Of a DNA stretch of 5,049 nt, positions 1 through 5,049 are shown one piece after another (within the stretch, counting starts at the first letter, position 1; the number at the start of each line of letters is the position of its first letter). Under the pieces are notes generated by a model. It was not told where the DNA came from. It made no database searches and was given only the letters and a program-made list of their open reading frames with translations. This stretch comes from a bacterium (GTDB lineage: Archaea; Thermoplasmatota; Thermoplasmata; Lutacidiplasmatales; UBA184): positions 1 to 5,049 of the forward strand of contig JAKBKR010000190.1 in assembly GCA_021832495.1 (NCBI GenBank), in the 5' to 3' direction. The translations under genes and the position numbers were made by a program.

Positions 1-163
1 CGTTCGAGTACAAGTGGGGCGGCGGGCTTGCGAGCGCGCTCAGGGTCCCGTCCCCAAAGTTCCAGTAATAGGTGTACGGGGGAGATCCTCCCGTGACGTT
101 ACCCCAGACGGTCACGGTCAAAGGTGCCGTCCCGGTGATAGGGCTCACGCCCAAGGAGAGTTG
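1..163 (-). other. Region encoding a second PKD domain, cut by the window edge
   Basis: Residues about 473-526 read LSLGVSPITGTAPLTVTVWG, then GGSPPYTYYWNFGDGT, and reach HLYSN (the equivalent of HTYNAS in the preceding domain) at the left edge. The final strands, and any further domains, lie outside the window. Confidence 0.8.
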
Positions 164-1579
164 GAGCGGGAGGATCGAAGGTTGGACGGTCACAGTGATG
201 CCATGCGTGGCGGAGTTCCCGATAGAATCGTGCACGGTCAGGGTGACCGTGTACCCCCCGGAGGCGTTGTAGGTATGCGTCGGGTCTTGGAGCGGGGAAA
301 GGGATGAGGCATCCCCGAAGTTCCAAGAAAAGGTGTACGGAGGGACCCCACCGGTGGCCTGCCCGTTGAAAGATACCGTTAACGGTGCGGGCCCCGAAAG
401 GGGTGTTGCCTTCGCCACGGCCATGAGCGGGGTGAGGGGGGGCAGTCCATACAGCCACGTCTGGTTGCTTTCCATGGGATTGGCCCGCCCCCCGAAGAGG
501 AGGAAGCCGGAACCCCCCGTGTCATTGACCAGGGACGCCCCATAGAGTGCGGGTGGGGAGAGGGCCAATCCCGAGGTGAGGTTGGTCCACGTTCCGGTCC
601 CGAGGGTCCAGGTATCGTTCAGGGGATGACCGGACGAGGACTCCCCACCGTAAAGTATCAATTGGCTTGACGTGCCGTCCCAGCCCATCGCAGGGGCGCT
701 GCGGGAGGCTGGCGATAGGGTCTCGGTGAGGGGAGACCAGGAGCCACCGTGGAACTCCCAGGTGTCGTTCCGCGTTTGGGCGCATGTGACCGAAGCGCAT
801 CCCCCAAAGAGCACCAGACCCCCGAGCAAGGGATCGTACGCCATTGCCGCGCTGCTCCTCGCCGGAGGAGAGAGGGCGAGCTTCGGCCCGAGGTCCGTCC
901 AATTCCCGCCGGAGTAGGTCCAAGTGTCGTTGAGGGTTGCCGTCCCGTTGTACCCCCCGAAGAGAACCACATAGTTGTCGAGCGCATCATAGGCCATGGT
1001 GGCTGAAGTACGGGGGCTGGGGCTGACGAGAGGGAATAGTTCTGTCCACTGTCCCGCGGTGTACTTCCATGTCTGGTCCGTGCTCCCGGAAAAGTAGAGG
1101 ACGTAGCCGTCCTTTGTGTCGTAGGTCATGGCCCCCCATCCCGAGGGCCCCGGAGAGGTGACCAAAGACGGTGTCCGGTTTGTCCAAGCGCCGGCATGGA
1201 ACGTCCAGGTGTCGCCCTCGATCCCGCTCGAGAGGCAGCAACCGCCGAAGAGAAGGACATTGCCATCCGCGGCATCGTAGACCATACCCCCGGGGGTACG
1301 GGCAGAGGGACTGGAAGGCAGGGCCGGGGTGAGGTTACCCCAGGTAGGGTTCAATGTCAACGGACCAGGTCGTGCCTCCGTAATCTTCCCAAGGGGGGTC
1401 CCCACGGTGCTCACGGATCCTCCGACCGGCGGATGGCTATGGGAGCCCCCGGTCGGGAAAGCCGGTGCATAGAGGTTACCCAAGAACAAGAGCCCGGACA
1501 AGGCAAGTATAGCAAACCACCGTCCTGGCTCTAGGCCGGGCATCGACCTCCACTTCCCCTGCCTTTGGGTCGCCCTCAT
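1..1579 (-). CDS. Exported kelch-repeat / PKD-domain protein (3' end outside the window)
   Basis: The frame is open from ATG at 1579 to the left edge, giving 526 residues with no stop. The N-terminus is basic (MRATQRQGKWR) and is followed by a hydrophobic stretch at residues 21-34 (WFAILALSGLLFLG), read as a signal peptide or N-terminal anchor. Residues about 79-378 contain six kelch blades, each built as R-x(4)-M-x-YD, then VLLFGG, then NDTW and a closing W. One full PKD domain follows (about 383-466, with WNFGDA and THTYNASGGYTVTLTV), then a second (from about 473, with YYWNFGDGT) cut by the edge. Many NDT/NLT/NWT sequons suggest a glycosylated extracellular product. The chosen ATG overlaps the stop of the upstream gene (ATGA), with GGAG ten bases before it. 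An in-frame ATG at 1543 is the alternative; its GGAGGT lies only two bases upstream, which is very close. Kelch propellers and PKD domains usually bind proteins or glycans; no active site is visible, so the ligand is unknown. Confidence 0.9.
   Translation of the reverse strand, partial: MRATQRQGKWRSMPGLEPGRWFAILALSGLLFLGNLYAPAFPTGGSHSHPPVGGSVSTVGTPLGKITEARPGPLTLNPTWGNLTPALPSSPSARTPGGMVYDAADGNVLLFGGCCLSSGIEGDTWTFHAGAWTNRTPSLVTSPGPSGWGAMTYDTKDGYVLYFSGSTDQTWKYTAGQWTELFPLVSPSPRTSATMAYDALDNYVVLFGGYNGTATLNDTWTYSGGNWTDLGPKLALSPPARSSAAMAYDPLLGGLVLFGGCASVTCAQTRNDTWEFHGGSWSPLTETLSPASRSAPAMGWDGTSSQLILYGGESSSGHPLNDTWTLGTGTWTNLTSGLALSPPALYGASLVNDTGGSGFLLFGGRANPMESNQTWLYGLPPLTPLMAVAKATPLSGPAPLTVSFNGQATGGVPPYTFSWNFGDASSLSPLQDPTHTYNASGGYTVTLTVHDSIGNSATHGITVTVQPSILPLQLSLGVSPITGTAPLTVTVWGNVTGGSPPYTYYWNFGDGTLSALASPPPHLYSN
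182..433 (-). other. Region encoding a canonical PKD domain
   Basis: Residues about 383-466 of the kelch protein show every usual PKD landmark: AxATPLSGPAPLTVSFNG, GGVPPYTFSWNFGDASS, the HTY turn (DPTHTYNASGGYTVTLTV) and the closing strand HGITVTVQP. It directly follows the last kelch blade. Confidence 0.85.
446..1345 (-). other. Region encoding a six-bladed kelch propeller
   Basis: Blade cores occur at kelch-protein residues about 93-133 (MVYDAADGNVLLFGG), 146-180 (MTYDTKDGYVLYFSG), 190-230 (MAYDALDNYVVLFGG), 241-284 (MAYDPLLGGLVLFGG), 293-334 (MGWDGTSSQLILYGG) and 344-378 (GFLLFGG with NQTWLYG). Blades 1-5 end with a W-containing strand such as GNWTDL; blade 6 lacks it, and the matching strand TWGNLTP occurs before blade 1 (about 79-85), as expected for ring closure by the N-terminal strand. 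Cys pairs sit in blade 1 (C114, C115) and blade 4 (GGCASVTCAQ). Confidence 0.85.
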
Positions 1580-1593
1580 GTGGGAGGAACTCC
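1576..1593 (-). promoter_or_regulatory. ATGA stop-start overlap with upstream GGAG (probable translational coupling)
   Basis: The stop of the large surface-protein gene (TGA, 1578-1576) shares bases with the ATG at 1579-1577 of the kelch-PKD gene. A GGAG at 1593-1590 lies ten bases before that ATG and could serve as a ribosome-binding site or re-initiation aid. There is no room for a separate promoter between the genes, so they are probably on one transcript. Confidence 0.65.
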
Positions 1594-4500
1594 GGGGGGT
1601 GGTGGAGGGGGAACGGAGAACGTGGGTGGCGGGGATGGTGCCGTTGGTTGGTTGACCGCAGGGCTCGGAGGAGAGGAAAGGGGTGCCGGGCCTTTTCCTG
1701 GTCGCCACCGCCAGTAAGCAAGCAAGAGGATCCCGGCGGCAGCGGCTATCGCCACACCAAGGAGGACGATCTCCCATAGGGAGTTCCCAGTTCCGCTGCC
1801 CCCGCCCGAGCCGGTTGGCGTGCCGGTTCCGGAAGGCGTTTTGGCGACCACGAGTGTCGTGTTCTCGAACGCCGGGACACCGAAGGCATCACGGACCTCA
1901 AGGGAGACCGGGTAGCTCCCCGCAGCGAGCGTGCAGTGCACAGGGTTGGCATTGGTCGCAAGGCAACCGGTGGGGAGTTGGGGCCAAGAGATGAGGTACG
2001 GAGCCATCCCGCCCGAGACGATGCCCGTGAGAAGGAAGGGTTGCCCCGCCACGGGGGAACTCCCGATGGCGAGCGCCACGGACGGGTCCGGGAACACGAC
2101 CAGCGGGATTGTCGGGCTCAGGACCGAGCGCCCCGCCGTATCCCGGACCGTGACGGAAATGGCGTATGTCCCGGGCGTCGTGGGGGAGCAAGAGATGCGG
2201 GAAGCATTCTGCGATAGGCATCCCGAGGGAAGGCCCGACCAATTGTACGTATAGGGGCCTTTTCCACCCCCGGCCTCGACGAGCAAGGTGGTGGGGAAGG
2301 AAGGGTCGACAGTCCCAAGTGTCGCAAGCGGGCGGTCCACCCAAAGCCCCCCGACGCTGGAAGAACCAGACGTGGGTGCCAGAACGCGGAGCACCACGCT
2401 CGGCCCAGTCACCGTGTGGAGGTCGGCATCCATGGCCGTGAGGGAGATCGTATAGCTACCGGGAGTGGGGTTCGGGCACGTCAGGGAGTACGTCCCCGCC
2501 GTACCCGCGGTGCAACCTGCCGGCAGGCCGTTCCAGGTGACGGTGACCGGGGTGGGGGAACTTGCGGTCGCCGTGATGTTGACGGTGGCTCCCGGACCGG
2601 CTGGGTTGGGCGTGACGACCGGGGTGCTCACCTGGATCAAGGGGACATCATTTACAAGGAGGTTCAGGAGGGGGCGGGAAGAAGTACCAGTATTGACCAG
2701 CGTGGTGACGATCAGGTACGAGCCTTGCTCGACCCCGGCCAGCGACGCTATGTCCCCCGTGTAGGTGAAGGGGGTTTGGAGACGACCATCCGAGAGGTTC
2801 TCGATGGTGTAGCCATATCGGTACCCGATCACACCGTAAAAGGCCCCGTTGAAGCCTACCACTTGGACGGAGACAGGATTCCCAGGAAGGTCCCGAGACA
2901 ATAGCGCAGAACCGCTCCCCGCGTCGAACACGGTGACCCGCTCACCGCTCGAGGAGATCTCAAGCAGCGCAAAGGTTCCCGAAGCGTTCCTCACGGCCCC
3001 GAGCGATGCGGCATGGTACCCCACATCGAGCGGGACCGGAATGCCATTCCCGGAGGTCAGGTTGAGGAGACCTTGGGCACCGGACGGGGTAAGGTAGGAC
3101 ACGTCGCCCGTCGTGCAATCGAGCCCCTGCAGGGCCTCTATCGATGCCACGGTCCGGTTGGTAACCAGGCTAGATCCGGTGCTGCTCAGTCGCCAAAGTT
3201 GAACGTATTGCCCGGGAGCACCGAACGAGGGGCCGATGAGTGCAGCGACCTCGGCACCACCACCGCAAGGGGCCGACACAAAGCTCTGCGCCACCCCCGT
3301 TTGCGTAAGGTTGCTCGGAGTGCTCCAAGCGCCGGTGGTCGCATTGTAGTAATCCGCCTGCAGGGCGGCGGTGCGGATGCCCGCAGGGCCGCCTTGGATC
3401 TGGGCGGGAACGATGGCCTGCCACAGCCCGAGCTCGGTCCCGTTCGACAAATTCTGGAGGAGAGGATGGAGCAACACCTGCGTGGCGGCCGAAGGCGGGG
3501 GTGGGAGGGAGGAGAGGGTTCGGGTGGCCGTGTTGAGATCGTACCCCTCGATCGAAGTTCCAACGGCTTCGCTCTTGTTCACGTCGTCTGTCATGTACAA
3601 GAAGGAGGCCCCGTCCGCCGAAGGAGCCAGAGAGAGAGAGGTATACGGGAACACATCCTGGAGGGCGGGGCCGGACCAACTCCCGTTGGCCCACACCGGA
3701 GAGTCGTAACCGGTGACGTTCCAATATCGGGGAAGGAGGGAAACGATCGTCTTCGGGGCCGGATGAGCGGCGGGCCGTTGTAAGGGGACGAGCCCCGAGG
3801 GCGTCCATTGCCAGATGATCCCGGAGTAGAGCATGAGGGTGTACCCGAACGGCCCGAAAGTAGCGCTCATGAACAGCTGTCCCGACAGCACGAACTTCGA
3901 GAGATACATCTGGTTGTTTGACACCGTGAACTGGGCCGTGATCCCCACGTCCCCTCCCCCGGATACGGAGGCGATTGCGACCGCGGCAGTGAGCACTACC
4001 TCAAGCGTCAGACCGATCCCGAAGATGAATGCCTTGAGCATGATGCCAAGTCCCAGAATGTCGTCGGACCTCGACGTATTGGGGGCAAAGACGAACGTGA
4101 ACGAGAGATTCGTCTTCACGGTGATGGTGACGTAGATGCCCACCCCGGGGACCCCGTTCTGCGGTGGCGCATAGCCCTCGATCGGGACCACGAAGGACAC
4201 GCTACCCTTGACCTGCAAGCTGACGTTGAAGTAGACGAAATCCACCGAGTCGGTGGTGCCGTTCACCTTCCAAGTGCCCGTGACATCCAGTCTCAGGGCG
4301 ATCGAAAAGGTCTCGCTGGAGGCCGCGTTGTTCGACGGCCCGGACTGCGGCATATCGTTGAACGGGTCATCATCCGAAGGGAAGGGAGAGGGGGGTGGAT
4401 GGGTCTTGTAGGTGCCGGACACGAAGCCCCCCAGGGTGATGTACCCGTTCGAAAGGTAGTTGACGTAGAGGCCGAAATCGGGTAGCACCTTGAACGAGCC

Positions 4501-4695
4501 ATTGGTCGTATTGATGAAGGGGGGGACGGTCACGTTGAAAGCGTTCAGGAGCTGGAGAAGGTCGACCTCCCGACCCAGGCCATACATGGCGTACCACTTC
4601 CCCCCACTCGAGGAACTCGCATCCGGATGGGGGGTCGGGGCCTTTCCCCCCGGGCCTTGGGCGTTCGTGGGACCTCCCCCCAAGAAATCCGTCAA
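1576..4695 (-). CDS. Large membrane-anchored surface protein with Ig/PKD-like domains (main part of a frameshifted gene)
   Basis: This is a 1039-residue frame if counted from TTG at 4695, but that TTG is probably an internal Leu codon: the same frame already reads coherent protein (LSENYNLGIIDTPSW) just before it, and the gene appears to continue into the 5' part at 4692-5049 through a frameshift. Counting from the TTG: 1-127 is a mixed region with a Pro/Asp-rich loop (97-115, SDDDPFND); 128-296 is a run of beta-like hydrophobic segments; about 310-685 is propeller-like; about 688-772, 787-868 and 870-950 are three Ig/PKD-like domains with LPxGC motifs; 951-971 is a Gly/Ser/Thr linker; 972-994 is a transmembrane helix (SLWEIVLLGVAIAAAAGILL begins it); 995-1039 is a basic then proline-rich tail. 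Twenty-two N-x-S/T sequons lie before the helix and none after it, fitting an outside ectodomain and an inside tail. No enzyme motif was recognised. Its TGA overlaps the start of the kelch gene. A structural or adhesive surface role is inferred. Confidence 0.9.
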   Translation of the reverse strand: MTDFLGGGPTNAQGPGGKAPTPHPDASSSSGGKWYAMYGLGREVDLLQLLNAFNVTVPPFINTTNGSFKVLPDFGLYVNYLSNGYITLGGFVSGTYKTHPPPSPFPSDDDPFNDMPQSGPSNNAASSETFSIALRLDVTGTWKVNGTTDSVDFVYFNVSLQVKGSVSFVVPIEGYAPPQNGVPGVGIYVTITVKTNLSFTFVFAPNTSRSDDILGLGIMLKAFIFGIGLTLEVVLTAAVAIASVSGGGDVGITAQFTVSNNQMYLSKFVLSGQLFMSATFGPFGYTLMLYSGIIWQWTPSGLVPLQRPAAHPAPKTIVSLLPRYWNVTGYDSPVWANGSWSGPALQDVFPYTSLSLAPSADGASFLYMTDDVNKSEAVGTSIEGYDLNTATRTLSSLPPPPSAATQVLLHPLLQNLSNGTELGLWQAIVPAQIQGGPAGIRTAALQADYYNATTGAWSTPSNLTQTGVAQSFVSAPCGGGAEVAALIGPSFGAPGQYVQLWRLSSTGSSLVTNRTVASIEALQGLDCTTGDVSYLTPSGAQGLLNLTSGNGIPVPLDVGYHAASLGAVRNASGTFALLEISSSGERVTVFDAGSGSALLSRDLPGNPVSVQVVGFNGAFYGVIGYRYGYTIENLSDGRLQTPFTYTGDIASLAGVEQGSYLIVTTLVNTGTSSRPLLNLLVNDVPLIQVSTPVVTPNPAGPGATVNITATASSPTPVTVTWNGLPAGCTAGTAGTYSLTCPNPTPGSYTISLTAMDADLHTVTGPSVVLRVLAPTSGSSSVGGLWVDRPLATLGTVDPSFPTTLLVEAGGGKGPYTYNWSGLPSGCLSQNASRISCSPTTPGTYAISVTVRDTAGRSVLSPTIPLVVFPDPSVALAIGSSPVAGQPFLLTGIVSGGMAPYLISWPQLPTGCLATNANPVHCTLAAGSYPVSLEVRDAFGVPAFENTTLVVAKTPSGTGTPTGSGGGSGTGNSLWEIVLLGVAIAAAAGILLLAYWRWRPGKGPAPLSSPPSPAVNQPTAPSPPPTFSVPPPPPPGVPPT
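1579..1782 (-). other. Region encoding the C-terminal transmembrane anchor and proline-rich tail
   Basis: A TPSGTGTPTGSGGGSGTG linker precedes an apolar helix (residues 972-994, from SLWEIVLLG to GILLLA). The helix is followed by a basic stop-transfer segment (YWRWRPGKG) and a tail of about 40 residues made mainly of Pro, Ser, Ala and Val, ending PPPPPPGVPPT. The positive residues directly after the helix put the tail in the cytoplasm and the large domain outside. Confidence 0.85.
1846..2088 (-). other. Region encoding Ig/PKD-like domain 3 (LPxGC type)
   Basis: Residues about 870-950 carry GGMAPYLISWPQLPTGC, a second Cys nine residues later (VHCTLAAGSYPVSLEVRDA) and the closing strand NTTLVV. 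It is aligned end to end with the previous domain with almost no linker. C911 and C921 probably pair. It is followed by a Gly/Ser/Thr-rich spacer leading to the membrane helix. Confidence 0.7.
2092..2337 (-). other. Region encoding Ig/PKD-like domain 2 (LPxGC type)
   Basis: Residues about 787-868 carry GPYTYNWSGLPSGC, a second Cys nine residues further on (ISCSPTTPGTYAISVTVRDT) and the closing strand IPLVVF. The GPYTYNW strand and the GTYAISVTVRDTAG strand are the clearest PKD-like signatures of the three domains. C826 and C836 probably pair. Sequons NWS and NAS lie between the two strands. Confidence 0.7.
2380..2634 (-). other. Region encoding Ig/PKD-like domain 1 (LPxGC type)
   Basis: Residues about 688-772 begin STPVVTPNPAGPGATVNITA and contain WNGLPAGC followed eleven residues later by a second Cys (SLTCPNPTPGSYTISLTAMD), then a closing strand VVLRVL. 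The order of TVTWNGLP, GSYTISLTAMD and the final strand matches the PKD/Ig beta-sandwich layout, but the usual WDFGDG and HTY signatures are absent. C728 and C740 probably form a disulfide. Confidence 0.65.
2641..3768 (-). other. Region encoding a beta-propeller-like central domain
   Basis: Residues about 310-685 contain repeated short units typical of degenerate propeller blades: SLAPSADGASFLYMTDD with EGYDLNTATRTLSSLP; QADYYNATTGAWSTPSNLT; VQLWRLSSTGSSLVTNRTV; DCTTGDVSYLTPSG; FALLEISSSGERVTVFDAGS; FYGVIGYRYGYTIENLSDGR. No clear kelch, WD40 or YVTN signature is present, so the propeller call rests on strand pattern and spacing only. Two cysteines (C477 and C527) could pair. Confidence 0.45.
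3808..4314 (-). other. Region encoding a block of consecutive beta-like hydrophobic segments
   Basis: Residues about 128-296 (counted from 4695) form a series of beta-like strands separated by short turns: FSIALRLDVTG, VDFVYFNVSLQVKGSVSFVV, IYVTITVKTNLSFTFVFAP, then a very apolar part (ILGLGIMLKAFIFGIGLTLE and VVLTAAVAIASV), then AQFTVSNNQMYLSKFVLSGQ and TLMLYSGIIWQW. The sequons NVS, NLS and NTS within it argue for an extracellular location. It matches no family that I recognise; a large beta-sandwich, a beta-solenoid or a membrane-contacting sheet are all possible. Confidence 0.5.
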
Positions 4696-5049
4696 CCACG
4701 ACGGAGTGTCGATGATCCCCAGATTGTAATTCTCCGAAAGCGTGCCAACTGACCCATGTCGATGGAGACCGTCCAGGCGCCATTGGTGCCCTTCGGGGGG
4801 GAAAATGTGTACGTTGCGCCTCCGATCGTACCGGTGACGGACGTGGCCGATTGGTTGTTGTCCTCGGCATATACCCCGAGAGTATTCTGGACGGAGATTC
4901 CATGCAGGAAGTACCCCCCATAATGACTCACGACACAGACGAAATTCCCCGAGTTTGGACAGAGCGTCGATATCTCGAGGCGGACGGAGGCATTCGTGTC
5001 GTTCTTGTCGGTGACCGTGAGCGTCGCTGTGAAGATGGCCGTGGCATTG
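4692..5049 (-). CDS. 5' part of the same surface-protein gene, ending in a frameshift (start outside the window)
   Basis: This frame enters from the right edge and is open to a TGA at 4694-4692, giving 118 visible residues. The first 102 look like a genuine extracellular beta-rich protein: they contain NATAIFTATLTVTDKNDTNAS, GGYFLHGISVQNTLGVYAED and GTNGAWTVSIDMGQLA. There are four sequons (NAT, NDT, NAS, NQS) and a close cysteine pair (CPNSGNFVC) that could form a disulfide. The last 16 residues (RFRRITIWGSSTLRRG) change abruptly to Arg-rich sequence, while the neighbouring frame becomes protein-like at the same point (LSENYNLGIIDTPSW). The simplest reading is that this is the N-terminal portion of the long protein ending at 1576, split by loss of one base (or gain of two) near 4741-4745. 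No GTG or ATG inside it needs to be a start, because the frame is coherent from the edge. The function of this part is not recognised. Confidence 0.75.
   Translation of the reverse strand, partial: NATAIFTATLTVTDKNDTNASVRLEISTLCPNSGNFVCVVSHYGGYFLHGISVQNTLGVYAEDNNQSATSVTGTIGGATYTFSPPKGTNGAWTVSIDMGQLARFRRITIWGSSTLRRG
4735..4752 (-). other. Frameshift junction inside the surface-protein gene
   Basis: On the minus strand the sequence reads ...CAG TTG GCA CG / CTT TCG GAG AAT. Up to GCA (4745-4743) the upstream frame is protein-like; from CTT (4740) the other frame is. Two bases (CG) lie between them where a whole codon is expected, so one base is missing or two are extra. For example, one additional base would give Gln-Leu-Ala-x-Leu-Ser-Glu-Asn. 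There is no long homopolymer or heptameric slippery sequence here. It may be a sequencing or assembly error, a true mutation, or less likely recoding. Confidence 0.75.

Noticed and set aside
522..923. A 133-codon minus-strand frame within the kelch region
   Set aside because: It is out of frame with six regular kelch blades that run unbroken through the same bases.
1476..1721. An 81-codon minus-strand frame bridging the junction of the two genes
   Set aside because: It is Arg/His/Pro-rich with no domain and overlaps the proline-rich tail and the signal segment of the two real genes in another frame.
1846..2634. DNA-level tandem repeat across the three Ig/PKD-like domains
   Set aside because: Only the protein motifs recur; the nucleotide sequences of the three units have diverged and show no long exact repeat.
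3013..3783. A 256-codon open frame on the plus strand, the longest on that strand
   Set aside because: It lies wholly antisense to the large surface-protein gene and its translation is Arg/Gly-rich without any recognisable domain. The minus-strand frame over the same bases is coherent, so this is a GC-driven shadow.
4692..4695. TTGA stop-start overlap suggesting two separate genes instead of a frameshift
   Set aside because: The protein-like sequence of the downstream frame begins 15 codons before the TTG, and the last 16 residues of the upstream frame are Arg-rich nonsense. One broken gene explains both facts better.
4735..4752. Programmed ribosomal frameshifting at the junction
   Set aside because: No X-XXY-YYZ slippery heptamer, long homopolymer, or obvious stem-loop directly downstream was seen. 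A missing base is the simpler explanation, though recoding is not formally excluded.
4370..4921. A 183-codon minus-strand frame overlapping the frameshift region
   Set aside because: Its translation is Arg/Pro/Ser-rich and unlike a folded protein. The two other frames on this strand give coherent sequence on either side of the junction, so this third frame is a shadow.
1..5049. Search for tRNA or rRNA genes, CRISPR arrays, insertion sequences, promoters and terminators
   Set aside because: None seen. Both genes are coding throughout and overlap, so there is no intergenic space. Poly-G and GA-rich patches are explained by Gly/Pro/Ser codons.

Overview
The window is wholly coding on the minus strand. 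It holds two co-directional genes for large, exported, probably cell-surface proteins. The composition (GC-rich, many N-x-S/T sequons, few Cys and Lys) and the domain mix (kelch propeller, PKD/Ig-like domains, a C-terminal membrane anchor with a proline-rich tail) most resemble surface proteins of uncultured Thermoplasmata-type archaea. This assignment comes from general style, not from a marker gene, so the lineage is tentative; a GC-rich bacterium is not excluded.

Layout in transcription order (right to left). (1) From the right edge (5049) to 1576 lies one long gene for a membrane-anchored ectodomain protein. Its N-terminal part is outside the window. Its reading frame is broken near 4741-4745: about 102 visible residues are in one frame, and the protein continues in another frame from about 4740 to a TGA at 1578-1576. 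In order it has a beta-rich N-terminal region, a Pro/Asp-rich loop, a block of alternating hydrophobic beta-like segments with an unusually apolar core, a long propeller-like region, three Ig/PKD-like domains each with an LPxGC...C cysteine pair, a Gly/Ser/Thr linker, one transmembrane helix and a proline-rich C-terminal tail. (2) From 1579 off the left edge (1) runs a kelch-PKD protein. It begins with an ATG that overlaps the first gene's TGA (ATGA). It has a basic N-terminus plus a hydrophobic segment, six kelch blades, one full PKD domain and a second PKD domain cut by the edge.

The four-base overlap and the shared extracellular domain style suggest that the two genes are translated together and that both products act outside the cytoplasmic membrane, possibly as partners in adhesion, glycan binding or surface-layer structure. 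That role is inference; no catalytic motif was recognised in either protein.

No RNA gene, CRISPR array, insertion sequence, promoter or terminator was found. There is no intergenic gap long enough to hold one, and all plus-strand open frames look like antisense shadows of these two genes.
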